Shown: positions 53,949 through 62,854 of the stretch, in pieces
How positions within the stretch are numbered: the stretch's first letter is position 1
How the letters are laid out: each line of letters opens with the position of its first letter
Assembly: GCF_002803065.1 (NCBI RefSeq)
Contig: NZ_NNBL01000004.1
Location: 315,831 to 379,830 of the forward strand
DNA length: 64,000 nt
Direction of reading: 5' to 3'
Source: Streptomyces sp. CB01635
Lineage (GTDB): Bacteria > Actinomycetota > Actinomycetes > Streptomycetales > Streptomycetaceae
Translations under genes and position numbers: made by a program
The notes under the pieces: generated by a model
The model's input: only the letters and a program-made list of their open reading frames with translations
Databases searched by the model: none
What the model was told of the DNA's origin: nothing

Positions 53949-54011
53949 TGGGTGGGGGGCTGCGACGGTAGTCGGGTCGTAGCCGGATCACAGCTCAGGA
54001 GGGGATACGGG

Positions 54012-54977
54012 ATGGCGGTCCTGGACCGGACAACCACCAGCGCCGAGAAGGCCGCATCGGGAGGTGGAGGAGCAGGAGGGCGCCGCGCCGGCAACGGGCT
54101 CGGCACCGGTCTCGCGCTCGCGCTGCTCGCCACGGTGGTCTGGTCGGGCAGCTTCGTCACCTCCCGCGCGCTGCACGACAGCGTGCCCCCGATCCAGCAC
54201 GCGTTCTGGCGCTGGATCATCGCGATCGCCGCGGTGGCGCCGTTCGCGGCGCGCTCCGCCTGGCGGCAGCGGGCACTGCTCCGCGCCCACCTGCGCTTCC
54301 TGTTGCTCGCCGCGATGCTCGGCGTGACCGTCTACAACACGCTCGTCAACCAGGCGGCGATGACGACGTCCGCCGGGAACATGGGCATGATCATGGCCGC
54401 GTCGCCCGTCCTGATGGCGGCGTACGAACGCCTCGGCGGGGTGCGGCTCGGGGCCCGCCGGGTGACCGGCACGGTCATCGCGTGCGCGGGGGTCCTGCTT
54501 CTGGTCAGCAAGGGCTCCCTGGCGCCGGACTTCACGGCGGGCGACCTGTGGGTGGTCGCGGCGGCGGTCTGCTTCGGCTCGTACAGCGCGCTGCTGCGGC
54601 GCCGGCCGGCGGAGATCGGCGGGCCCGCGTTCCTCTTCGCGACGTTCGTGCTCGGCGCGCTGATGCTGCTGCCGGTGTTCCTCGTCAGCCTCGCCGTCCA
54701 GGGCGGCTTCGAGCCGACGGCGGCGACGGTCTCGCCCCTCCTGTACGTGGGTGTGGTGTCGTCCGCCGTCGCGTTCCTCGCGTGGAACAAGGCGATCGCC
54801 CAGATCGGCGCGGCCCGCGCCGGCGTCATCTACTACCTCCAGCCGGTGTGCGTGGCCCTGCTCTCGTACGCGGTCCTCGGCGAGGCCATGGGCGGGCTGC
54901 AGATCGCGTGCATGGCGCTGATCCTGGCGGGGGTGGCCCTCGGCTCCGCGACCCGGGGCGAGACCCGGATACGTTGA
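54012..54977 (+). CDS. EamA-family (DMT) transporter
   Basis: A 321-aa inner-membrane protein with about ten helices in two EamA repeats (about 45-165 and 180-310). 'WSGSFVTSRAL' in helix 1 and 'VYNTLVNQAAMTTSAG' in the first repeat are typical. Members export amino acids, nucleobases or metabolites. AGGAGGGG precedes ATG 54012. The LysR gene follows after 4 nt, so both are probably one transcript. A repeated 44-nt element upstream links it to the allantoicase gene. Confidence 0.9.
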   Translation: MAVLDRTTTSAEKAASGGGGAGGRRAGNGLGTGLALALLATVVWSGSFVTSRALHDSVPPIQHAFWRWIIAIAAVAPFAARSAWRQRALLRAHLRFLLLAAMLGVTVYNTLVNQAAMTTSAGNMGMIMAASPVLMAAYERLGGVRLGARRVTGTVIACAGVLLLVSKGSLAPDFTAGDLWVVAAAVCFGSYSALLRRRPAEIGGPAFLFATFVLGALMLLPVFLVSLAVQGGFEPTAATVSPLLYVGVVSSAVAFLAWNKAIAQIGAARAGVIYYLQPVCVALLSYAVLGEAMGGLQIACMALILAGVALGSATRGETRIR

Positions 54978-54981
54978 CCCC

Positions 54982-55887
54982 ATGCGCGCCACCGACTGGG
55001 ACATCAAGAAGCTCGCGATCCTGCGGGCCCTGCGGGACCGGGGGACCGTCACGGCCACCGCGCAGGCGCTGCTCATGACCCCGTCGGCCGTGTCGCAGCA
55101 GCTGACCAACCTGGCGAAACAGCTCGGCGTGCCGCTCCTGGAGGCGCACGGGCGGCGTGTACGCCTCACCGACGCCGCCCACCTCGTCCTGCGGCACGCC
55201 GAAGCCGTGTTCGCCCAACTGGAGCGAGCCGACGCGGAGTTGGACGCGTATCTGCAGGGCGAGTCGGGGGAGGTGCGGGTCGCCGCGTTCTCCACCGCCG
55301 TGCCCGCCCTGGTGGTGCCCGCCGTACGTGCCCTGCGCACCGCCCACCCCGGGATCGCGGTCCGCGTGCGCGAGGCCGAGGCCGCGGAGGCGTACGAGCT
55401 GCTCTCGGCCGGTGACGTGGACCTGGCCCTGTCGCTCGCCGCGCACGCGCCCACCGCGCGGGACCCCAAGTTCACGCGGATGCCGCTGCTCGCCGACCCG
55501 CTCGACGTGGCCCTGCCCACCGGGCATCCGCTGGCGGGAGCGGCGGGCCCGCGCCTGGCCGAGCTGGCCGGCGAGCACTGGATCTTCGGCGGTTCCGGAC
55601 CCTGGTCGGAGATCACGCGGGCCGCGTGCGAGGCCGCCGGGTTCGTACCCGAGCAGGCGCACAGCGCGGCCGGCTGGACGGCGATCCTGGCGATGGTCGA
55701 GGCGGGGATGGGTATCGCCCTGGTCCCGCGCATGGCGGCGGCGGGCCGAGAGGGCGTCGTGATGTGCGCGCTGGGCGAGGACCGGCCGGTCAGGCACGTG
55801 GTGGCGGCGGTGCGCAGCGGGTCGGAGGAGGCGCCGGCGGTGTCGAGGGTGCTGGAAGCCCTGAGGGAAGCCGCGGCGGAACGCTGA
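54982..55887 (+). CDS. LysR-family transcriptional regulator
   Basis: A 301-aa regulator with an N-terminal winged HTH (about 6-65; 'TVTATAQALLMTPSAVSQQL' cited by its core) and a periplasmic-binding-fold sensor domain (about 90-295). It lies 4 nt downstream of the EamA gene in the same direction, which is unusual since LysR genes are more often divergent from their targets. It may control the transporter and the allantoicase gene downstream. Confidence 0.92.
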   Translation: MRATDWDIKKLAILRALRDRGTVTATAQALLMTPSAVSQQLTNLAKQLGVPLLEAHGRRVRLTDAAHLVLRHAEAVFAQLERADAELDAYLQGESGEVRVAAFSTAVPALVVPAVRALRTAHPGIAVRVREAEAAEAYELLSAGDVDLALSLAAHAPTARDPKFTRMPLLADPLDVALPTGHPLAGAAGPRLAELAGEHWIFGGSGPWSEITRAACEAAGFVPEQAHSAAGWTAILAMVEAGMGIALVPRMAAAGREGVVMCALGEDRPVRHVVAAVRSGSEEAPAVSRVLEALREAAAER

Positions 55888-55903
55888 TGTCAGGACCCGA
55901 CCA

Positions 55904-55947
55904 TTCAGTTCACCTGAACGTACTTGTCGAAAAGTTTCGATGGACCT
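55904..55947. promoter_or_regulatory. 44-nt repeated element, copy B (upstream of allantoicase)
   Basis: TTCAGTTCACCTGAA, a 12-nt spacer, then AAAGTTTCGATGGACCT, identical to copy A in the second box and 13 of 15 in the first. It also contains the perfect palindrome TCGAAAAGTTTCGA (55927-55940). It ends 29 bp before the allantoicase ATG. Confidence 0.78.
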
Positions 55948-55976
55948 AAGCGCTCGGCGGGTCCGACAGTGGACGT

Positions 55977-57125
55977 ATGACGACATCTGATGCCACGCCG
56001 CTCGAAGCCCACGGGGACCCGCACGCCAACGACGCCGCCCCCTACGCCGGCGGCGACCCGTACGCCGACTACCGCCACTTCGGCGACACCGAGAGCTACG
56101 CGGAGCTGGTGGACCTCGCCGACCGGCGCCTGGGCGCGGGAGTCATCGCCGCGAACGACGAGTTCTTCGCCCAGCGCGAGAACCTCCTCGTCCGCGAGCC
56201 CGCGGTGTTCGACCCCGAGCACTTCGGGCACAAGGGCAAGATCATGGACGGCTGGGAGACCCGCCGCCGCCGCGGCACCGCCGAGTCCCCCTTCCCCGCG
56301 CCCGAGGACCACGACTGGGCGATCGTCCGGCTCGGCGCGCCCGGCGTGATCCGCGGCATCGTCGTGGACACCGCGCACTTCCGCGGCAACTACCCGCAGC
56401 GCATCAGCGTCCAGGCGGCGTGCGTGGAAGGCTCCCCGAGCCCCGAGGACGTCACCGCGGCCGACGTGAAGTGGGAGGAGCTGATCGCCCCGACGCCGGT
56501 GCGCGGCCACGCGGCCAACGGCTTCACGATCACGTCGGAACGCCGCTACACGCACCTCCGCCTCTGCCAGCACCCCGACGGCGGTGTGGCCCGCCTGCGC
56601 GTGCACGGCGAGGTGGTCCCGGACCCCGAGTGGCTCGACCTGCTCGGCACGTTCGACCTGCTCTCGGTCCTCAACGGCGGTACGTACGAGGACGCGTCCG
56701 ACAAGTTCTACTCCTCGCCGACGCAGATCATCCTGCCCGGCACGTCCCGCAAGATGGACGACGGCTGGGAGAACCGCAGGCGCCGGGTGCACGGCACGAA
56801 CGACTGGGTCCGCTTCCGCCTCGCCGCGCAGGGCGCGATCCGCGCGGTGGAGATCGACACGGCGTACCTGAAGGGAAACTCGGCCGGCTGGATCGCCCTG
56901 AGCGGCCGCAACGGAGACACGGGCGAGTGGTTCGAAATCATCCCCCGCACCCGCCTCCAGCCCGACACCCTCCACCGCTTCAAACTCGCCGCCCAGGCCG
57001 TAGCCACCCACGTACGCCTGGACGCCTTCCCGGACGGCGGCGTAGCCCGGATGCGCCTGCACGGCTCCCTGACGGAAACGGGCCGCGACGCCCTGCGGGA
57101 CCGCTACGGCCGCACCGAGGCCTGA
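55977..57125 (+). CDS. alc: allantoicase
   Basis: A 382-aa enzyme with two tandem allantoicase/jelly-roll repeats. Repeat 1 has 'KIMDGWETRRRRG' and repeat 2 'KMDDGWENRRRR'; both have 'DTAHFRGNYP' or 'DTAYLKGNS'. It hydrolyses allantoate to ureidoglycolate and urea in purine catabolism. Allantoinase usually sits next to it in actinobacteria but is absent here, and the upstream neighbours are an EamA transporter and a LysR regulator. There is no obvious ribosome site before ATG 55977, so a leaderless transcript is possible. Confidence 0.93.
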   Translation: MTTSDATPLEAHGDPHANDAAPYAGGDPYADYRHFGDTESYAELVDLADRRLGAGVIAANDEFFAQRENLLVREPAVFDPEHFGHKGKIMDGWETRRRRGTAESPFPAPEDHDWAIVRLGAPGVIRGIVVDTAHFRGNYPQRISVQAACVEGSPSPEDVTAADVKWEELIAPTPVRGHAANGFTITSERRYTHLRLCQHPDGGVARLRVHGEVVPDPEWLDLLGTFDLLSVLNGGTYEDASDKFYSSPTQIILPGTSRKMDDGWENRRRRVHGTNDWVRFRLAAQGAIRAVEIDTAYLKGNSAGWIALSGRNGDTGEWFEIIPRTRLQPDTLHRFKLAAQAVATHVRLDAFPDGGVARMRLHGSLTETGRDALRDRYGRTEA

Positions 57126-57134
57126 CCGACGGAG

Positions 57135-57165
57135 CGCGGCGGGGCATCCACTCGGCCCCGCCGCG
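57135..57165 (+). terminator. GC hairpin terminator after alc
   Basis: An 11-bp stem (CGCGGCGGGGC / GCCCCGCCGCG) around a 9-nt loop, starting 10 nt after the allantoicase stop. Confidence 0.75.
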
Positions 57166-57320
57166 TCGCACGGCGTCGGAGCCACCAGGTGCGCAGTCAC
57201 AGGAGATGCATCCCGCCGAGTGCGGCGACGACTGCCGCGGCGTCGAGGTTCCGCGTCCATGAGTGATCAGGTCCCAGGCCGCCGACTGCCCGGGCGAAGA
57301 GGGTCACGTCGGCCGGCAGG

Positions 57321-57797
57321 GTGACCGCCGCGAGGAACAGAAGACACAGAGCTGTGCCCACGTCAGCACCACGCTGTACGTGCGCACGGCCCGGCGCTCG
57401 TGCTCGGGGAGCTCCCGGCTGGGATCGGCCCCGCCCGCCGGTTCCCCTCGCCGCCGCCCAGGAACTCATCGAGGTCGCCCCGGGCATCGTCGACACCTGG
57501 ACGTCGTACGACGCGCGTGAACTCGGCGCCGCCGAACTTGCCGCCACCGTCGGCAACTCCGTCTCCCTCGGCATCTCCGCCCGCCGCGCCCCGCTGCGCG
57601 CCGCGGCCATGCTGCGGGGCGCCCTGGGCGAGCGGCCGGCGCCCGCGGACGCGGCCGTCGCGGCCCGGCTCGACGGCCTGGTCGGAGAGTGGTGCGAGGA
57701 CACGGAGCGCCAGTACGAGCCCCGCTGGGTGCCGCTGACGGCGCAGACGAACCTGCACATGCAGACCATGCTCGCGATCGCCCGCGAACTGGCCTGA
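57321..57797 (+). pseudogene. probable gene remnant of unknown function
   Basis: From about 57456 the frame reads as a plausible protein ('LIEVAPGIVDTWTSYDARE' and, near the end, 'PLTAQTNLHMQTMLAIARELA' in part). Before that the codons look random and no good start or ribosome site exists. On the opposite strand around 57375-57420 another protein-like stretch appears ('LPEHERRAVRTYSVVLTW'), truncated by a stop. The two pieces meet near 57430. This looks like the junction of two broken genes. Family unknown; the plus-strand frame might still be a functional short gene. Confidence 0.4.
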
Positions 57798-57813
57798 GGA
57801 CGCGGCAAAAGGG

Positions 57814-57846
57814 GAGGGGCGTCCCGCACGTGGCGGGGCGCCCCTC
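57814..57846. terminator. bidirectional hairpin before pepN 3' end
   Basis: Stem GAGGGGCG..CCCGC / GCGGG..CGCCCCTC with one bulge each side and a 5-nt loop, preceded by AAAAGGG. It separates the convergent remnant and pepN. Confidence 0.78.
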
Positions 57847-57866
57847 GTGGACCAGGCGGTGACGGA

Positions 57867-60437
57867 CTACGCGTCAGCCCCCTGCGCCCGCAGCGCACGC
57901 TCCACGCCCGCCCGCGATTCCGACACCAGGCGGCGCAGGGCCGCGTTCGGTTCGGCTGTGGTGAGCCAGGATTCCGTTGCGTCCAGGGTGGGCTGGGAGA
58001 TCTGGATCGCCGGGTACAGGCCGATCGCCACCTGCTGGGCCATCTCGTGGGAGCGGGACTCCCAGACGTCCTTCACCGCGGCGAAGTACTTCTCCGTGTA
58101 CGGGGCGAGAAGGTCGCGCTGGTCGGTCTGGACGAAGCCGGCGATAACCGCTTCCTGGACCGCGTTCGGGAGCTTGTCGGACTCGACGACCGACGCCCAG
58201 GCCTCCGCCTTCGCCTCGGCGGTGGGGCGCGCCGCGCGGGCCGTCGCCGCGTGGCGCTCGCCCGCCGCGGTCCGGTCCCGCTCGTACTCCGCCGCGATCT
58301 CCGGCTCGTCGTAGCGGCCGACCGCAGCGAGCCGCTCCACGAACGCCCACCGCAGCTCCGTGTCGACGGCCAGGCCCTCGATGGTCTGCGTGCCTTCGAG
58401 GAGCGCCTCGAGCAGGTCCAGCTGCTCCGGCGTGCGGGCCGTCGCCGCGAACGCGCGGGCCCACGCCAGCTGGTGGTCGCTGCCCGCCTCCGCCGCCCGC
58501 AGGTGCGCCAGCGTCGCCTCGGTCCAGCTCGCCAGCGCCCCGTCGCGTCCCACGGGGGCCGCGTACAGGTCGATGGCCAGCTTCACCTGGCGGTGCAGGG
58601 ACTGCACGACGCCGATGTCGGACTCCTTGCCGATGCCCGAGAGGACCAGCTCCAGGTAGGCGCTGGTGGGCAGTTCGGCGTCGCGCGTCATGTCCCAGGC
58701 GGAGGCCCAGCACAGGGCGCGCGGCAGGGACGACTCGAAGTCGCCGAGGTGCTCGGTGACGAACGCGAGCGACTCCTCGTCCAGGCGGACCTTCGCGTAC
58801 GACAGGTCGTCGTCGTTGAGGAGGATCACGTCCGGGCGGCGCTTGCCGGCCAGCTGCGGGACCTGGGTCAGCTCGGTGGCAGTGACGTCCAGCTCGACGC
58901 GCTCCACGCGCACCAGCTTGCCGCTGTCGTCGTCGAGGTCGTAGAGGCCGATCGCGATGCGGTGCGGGCGCAGCGTCGGCTCGCCCTTGGCGCCGGCGGG
59001 GAGCGCGGGCGCCTCCTGCTGGATGGCGAAGGACGTGATGACGCCGGTCGCGTCCGTCTCGATCTGCGGGCGCAGGATGTTGATGCCGGCCGTCTGGAGC
59101 CAGGCCTTCGCCCACGCGGTCAGGTCGCGCCCGCTGGTCTCCTCCAGCGCGCCGAGCAGGTCGGACAGGCGCGTGTTCCCGTACGCGTGGCGCTTGAAGT
59201 ACGCCTGCACGCCCTGGAAGAACTCGTCCATGCCGACGTACGCGACGAGCTGCTTGAGGACGCTGGCGCCCTTGGCGTACGTGATGCCGTCGAAGTTGAC
59301 GAGGACGTCGTCGAGGTCGCGGATCTCGGCCATGATCGGGTGCGTGGAGGGCAGCTGGTCCTGCCGGTACGCCCATGTCTTCATGGAGTTGGCGAACGTC
59401 GTCCACGAGTGCGGCCAGCGGCTGTCCGGCGAGTACGCCTGGCAGGCGATCGACGTGTAGGTGGCGAACGACTCGTTCAGCCAGAGGTCGTTCCACCACT
59501 CCATCGTCACGAGGTCGCCGAACCACATGTGGGCCAGCTCGTGCAGGATCGTCTCCGCACGCACCTCGTACGCCGCGTCCGTCACCTTCGAACGGAACAC
59601 GTACTGGTCGCGGATGGTGACCGCGCCCGCGTTCTCCATCGCGCCCGCGTTGAACTCCGGCACGAAGAGCTGGTCGTACTTGGCGAAGGGGTACGCGTAG
59701 TCGAACTTCTCCTGGAACCAGTCGAAGCCCTGCCGCGTGACCTCGAAGATCGCGTCCGAGTCGAGGAACTCGGCGAGCGAGGGCCGGCAGTAGATGCCGA
59801 GCGGCACGGACTGCCCGCCCGGGCCCTCGTACGAGGAGTGCACCGAGTGGTACGGGCCGACGATCAGAGCCGTGATGTACGTGGAGATGCGCGGCGTCGG
59901 CTCGAAGTGCCAGACGTCGTCCTTCGGCTCCGGAGACGGGGAATTGGAGATGACCGTCCAGCCCGTCGGCGCCTTCACGGTGAACTGGAAGGTGGCCTTG
60001 AGGTCCGGCTGCTCGAAGGAGGCGAAGACGCGGCGCGCGTCCGGGACCTCGAACTGCGTGTACAGATAGGCCTGCTGGTCGACCGGGTCGACGAAGCGGT
60101 GCAGACCCTCACCCGTGTTGGTGTACGCGCAGTCGGCGACGACCCGCAGCTCGTTCGGCCCCGCCTCCAGGTGCTTGAGCTCGATCCGCGAGTCGCGGAA
60201 CACGGCGGCGACGTCCAGCGAATGCCCGTTCAGGACGACCTCGTGGACCGCCGGGGCGACCAGGTCGATGAACGTGTGGGCACCCGCTTCGGCGCTCTCG
60301 AACCGCACGCTGGTCACGGACCGGTAGGTGCCGCCCTCCTGCGCTCCCGAGAGGTCAAGATCGATCTCGTACGACTCGACATCGAGCAGTTTCGCCCGCT
60401 GCTGCGCCTCTTCACGGGTCAGATTGGTGCCAGGCAC
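57867..60437 (-). CDS. pepN: aminopeptidase N (M1 metallopeptidase)
   Basis: An 856-aa cytosolic enzyme. The exopeptidase motif GAMEN is at residues 265-269. The zinc motif HELAH is at 299-303, with the third ligand Glu322 in 'LWLNESF'. The helical C-terminal domain spans about 530-850. It removes N-terminal residues from peptides in protein turnover. The AGGAGAT ribosome site precedes GTG 60437. It is transcribed alone. Confidence 0.96.
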   Translation of the reverse strand: MPGTNLTREEAQQRAKLLDVESYEIDLDLSGAQEGGTYRSVTSVRFESAEAGAHTFIDLVAPAVHEVVLNGHSLDVAAVFRDSRIELKHLEAGPNELRVVADCAYTNTGEGLHRFVDPVDQQAYLYTQFEVPDARRVFASFEQPDLKATFQFTVKAPTGWTVISNSPSPEPKDDVWHFEPTPRISTYITALIVGPYHSVHSSYEGPGGQSVPLGIYCRPSLAEFLDSDAIFEVTRQGFDWFQEKFDYAYPFAKYDQLFVPEFNAGAMENAGAVTIRDQYVFRSKVTDAAYEVRAETILHELAHMWFGDLVTMEWWNDLWLNESFATYTSIACQAYSPDSRWPHSWTTFANSMKTWAYRQDQLPSTHPIMAEIRDLDDVLVNFDGITYAKGASVLKQLVAYVGMDEFFQGVQAYFKRHAYGNTRLSDLLGALEETSGRDLTAWAKAWLQTAGINILRPQIETDATGVITSFAIQQEAPALPAGAKGEPTLRPHRIAIGLYDLDDDSGKLVRVERVELDVTATELTQVPQLAGKRRPDVILLNDDDLSYAKVRLDEESLAFVTEHLGDFESSLPRALCWASAWDMTRDAELPTSAYLELVLSGIGKESDIGVVQSLHRQVKLAIDLYAAPVGRDGALASWTEATLAHLRAAEAGSDHQLAWARAFAATARTPEQLDLLEALLEGTQTIEGLAVDTELRWAFVERLAAVGRYDEPEIAAEYERDRTAAGERHAATARAARPTAEAKAEAWASVVESDKLPNAVQEAVIAGFVQTDQRDLLAPYTEKYFAAVKDVWESRSHEMAQQVAIGLYPAIQISQPTLDATESWLTTAEPNAALRRLVSESRAGVERALRAQGADA

Positions 60438-60561
60438 GCGGTCATCTCCTAGATCCGGTCTACGTTTGTGACGTTCCGGTCATCCTTCCACGAGGGAAGC
60501 GGAGAGCGCGATGTCCGTTTTCCGCCGGTGAACCCGCGCGCGCGGGACGAGCCTTGCGTAC

Positions 60562-61077
60562 ATGACCACGTACACGGCACAGCCCATCGCACCGGCCACC
60601 CTCAAGGAACTGCGGGACACCGACGACGCGGGCCGCCCCTGCGTCGCGTTCACCGCCACCGACGACGCGGCGGTCGGGTCCCCGCTGCGCTGCTGTCTGC
60701 GCTCCGTCGAGCCCGGCGAGCGGATCGCGCTCGTCTCGTACGCCCCGCTGCGGCGTTGGAGCGAGGCCACGGGCGCGCACCCGGGCGCGTACGACGAGCA
60801 GGGACCGGTCTTCGTCCACGCCGACGACTGCGAAGGGCCGGCGCCGGACGCCGGCGGCTACCCCTTCGACCGGCCCGGCGCCCTGCGCACCGTGCGCCGC
60901 TACAACGCCGAGGGGCACATCGTCGGCGGGCGCCTCCTGGAGATCCCGCAGGACGCGACGGCCGGCTTCGACGCGGCGTTCGCCGAGGCGTTCGGCGACC
61001 CGCACGTGGCGCTCGTCCACGTGCGGGCCCTGGAGTACGGCTGCTTCCAGTTCGAGGTGCGCAGGCCGCAGTCGTAG
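60562..61077 (+). CDS. DUF1203-family protein
   Basis: A 171-aa soluble protein. The DUF1203 pattern 'PLRCCLRSVEPGERIALVSY' (about residues 42-61, cited by its core) and 'GPVFVHADDCEGP' are visible. Members are uncharacterised; the conserved Cys pair and His suggest ligand or metal binding, an inference only. It has its own promoter, divergent from pepN. Confidence 0.88.
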   Translation: MTTYTAQPIAPATLKELRDTDDAGRPCVAFTATDDAAVGSPLRCCLRSVEPGERIALVSYAPLRRWSEATGAHPGAYDEQGPVFVHADDCEGPAPDAGGYPFDRPGALRTVRRYNAEGHIVGGRLLEIPQDATAGFDAAFAEAFGDPHVALVHVRALEYGCFQFEVRRPQS

Positions 61078-61124
61078 AACGGCCGCGGGTCCGGAAGGTG
61101 CGGGCGTCCGGAAGGGGGCGGCCG

Positions 61125-62141
61125 TCAGCCCTTGAGCTCGGCCGCCACCAGCTCCGCGATCTGCACCGCGTTCAGCGCGGCGCCCTTGCGGAGGTTGTCG
61201 TTCGAGACGAACAGCGACAGACCGTTCTCCACGGTCTCGTCACCGCGGATGCGGCCCACGTACGAGGCGTCCTGGCCCGCGGCCTGGAGCGGCGTCGGGA
61301 TGTCGGAGAGCTCGACGCCGGGGGCGCCGGACAGGAGCTCCGTGGCGCGCTCGACGGAGAGCGGACGGGCGAAGCGGGCGTTGATCTGCAGCGAGTGCCC
61401 GGAGAAGACCGGGACGCGCACGCAGGTGCCGGAGACCTTGAGGCCCGGGATCTCGAGGATCTTGCGGGACTCGTTGCGGAGCTTCTGCTCCTCGTCCGTC
61501 TCGTTCAGGCCGTCGTCGACGATGGCACCGGCCAGCGGCAGCACGTTGAACGCGATGGGGCGCTTGTAGACCTGGGGCTCGGGGAACTCCACCGCGGAGC
61601 CGTCGTGCGTGAGCTTGTCCGCCTCGGCGACGACCTTCTGCGCCTGGCCGTGCAGCTCGGCGACGCCCGCGAGACCGGAGCCGGAGACCGCCTGGTAGGT
61701 GGCGACGACCAGCGCTTCGAGGCCGGCCTCCTCGTGCAGCGGACGCAGGACCGGCATCGCGGCCATCGTCGTGCAGTTCGGGTTGGCGATGATGCCCTTG
61801 GGGCGGTTCGCGATCGCGTGCGGGTTGACCTCGGAGACGACCAGGGGGACCTCGGGGTCCTTGCGCCAGGCCGACGAGTTGTCGATCACGACCGCGCCCT
61901 GCGCGGCGACCTTCTCGGCGAGCGCCTTGGAGGTGCTGCCACCCGCGGAGAAGATGACGATGTCGAGGCCCGTGTAGTCGGCCGTCGAGGCGTCCTCCAC
62001 CGTCACACCGTCGATGACCGTCCCGGCCGAGCGGGCCGAGGCGAACAGGCGCAGCTCGTCGACCGGGAAGTCCCGCTCGACGAGGATCTTGCGCACGACC
62101 GTGCCGACCTGACCGGTGGCTCCGACGATTCCGACCTTCAC
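61125..62141 (-). CDS. asd: aspartate-semialdehyde dehydrogenase
   Basis: A 338-aa enzyme. 'VGIVGATGQVGTVV' binds NADP, 'ANPNCTTMA' carries the catalytic Cys123, and 'RVPVFSGHS' carries the catalytic His. It reduces aspartyl phosphate to aspartate semialdehyde, the branch point to lysine/diaminopimelate, threonine and methionine. GGAGGAAAA precedes GTG 62141. The aspartokinase gene is not in the window; it is often adjacent but here asd stands alone. Confidence 0.96.
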   Translation of the reverse strand: MKVGIVGATGQVGTVVRKILVERDFPVDELRLFASARSAGTVIDGVTVEDASTADYTGLDIVIFSAGGSTSKALAEKVAAQGAVVIDNSSAWRKDPEVPLVVSEVNPHAIANRPKGIIANPNCTTMAAMPVLRPLHEEAGLEALVVATYQAVSGSGLAGVAELHGQAQKVVAEADKLTHDGSAVEFPEPQVYKRPIAFNVLPLAGAIVDDGLNETDEEQKLRNESRKILEIPGLKVSGTCVRVPVFSGHSLQINARFARPLSVERATELLSGAPGVELSDIPTPLQAAGQDASYVGRIRGDETVENGLSLFVSNDNLRKGAALNAVQIAELVAAELKG

Positions 62142-62331
62142 AGGGTTTTCCTCCGTATGTACACGAACAGAACAGCGGGGGTGCCGCTCCATGATGCGTC
62201 TGTCCCCGGCCGCCTTGTCCAATCCATTGTGCGAGGTGCGGGACGCCACATTCATCCCTGTCTCACGGTGCGAACGTTTCCGGCTGCCCCGGCGTCCTAG
62301 GGGAAACACGGGAGAGCCAGGGGGAGGGGCA

Positions 62332-62853
62332 TTGCTGCGCAGAAGAACGCGCCGCGCGGAGGCGGCCGATCCGCTGGATGCCGCGCAGGAGGACCGGGTG
62401 CGGGCCGTCCTGTCGCTGGGCGGGGTACCGCACGGCGACCTTCAGGACGGCGTGCAGCAGGTGCGCCTGCGGCTGCTGGAACGGGCCGCGCGGGGTGACG
62501 AGGCGCCGCGCGACGTGTCGGCGTGGGCCGCCGTCGTCGCCTCGAACCTCGCGATGGACTGGCACCGGGCCCGCCGCCGCCAGGAACGGCTCGGCGAGCG
62601 CCTCGCCTCCCTGCGCCAGGAGCAGCGAGCGGAGGACGGCGCCGAGTCGCGGGTCCTCTCGCTGGCCGTGGCGCAGGGACTGGACGAGCTCCCGGACACC
62701 CAGCGCCAGGTCGTCGTCCTGCGGTTCTACGCGGATCTCCCGGTGCGGGCGATAGCCGAGGAGCTGGGCATACCGGAGGGCACGGTCAAGAGCAGGCTGC
62801 ACACGGCGGTACGGATGCTGCGGGCGCGGCTGCGCGAAGGGGAGGTGGTGTGA
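62332..62853 (+). CDS. sigma-70 family (SigE-like/ECF) RNA polymerase sigma factor
   Basis: A 173-aa sigma factor. Region 2 ('VSAWAAVVASNLAMDWHRARR') and region 4 with HTH 'RAIAEELGIPEGTVKSRL' are clear. The TTG start at 62332 follows GGGGGAGGGG; no ATG or GTG fits. The next gene starts 1 nt after its stop and encodes a membrane-anchored protein that could be its regulator. It is divergent from asd. Confidence 0.9.
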   Translation: MLRRRTRRAEAADPLDAAQEDRVRAVLSLGGVPHGDLQDGVQQVRLRLLERAARGDEAPRDVSAWAAVVASNLAMDWHRARRRQERLGERLASLRQEQRAEDGAESRVLSLAVAQGLDELPDTQRQVVVLRFYADLPVRAIAEELGIPEGTVKSRLHTAVRMLRARLREGEVV

Positions 62854-62854
62854 C

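Noticed and set aside
58047..60452. 801-codon plus-strand frame opposite pepN
   Set aside because: Complete overlap with pepN, whose active-site motifs are intact; composition typical of shadow frames.
61079..61125. Hairpin between DUF1203 and asd as terminator
   Set aside because: 8-bp arms (ACGGCCGC/GCGGCCGT) enclose more than 30 nt of loop and run into the asd stop; not convincing.
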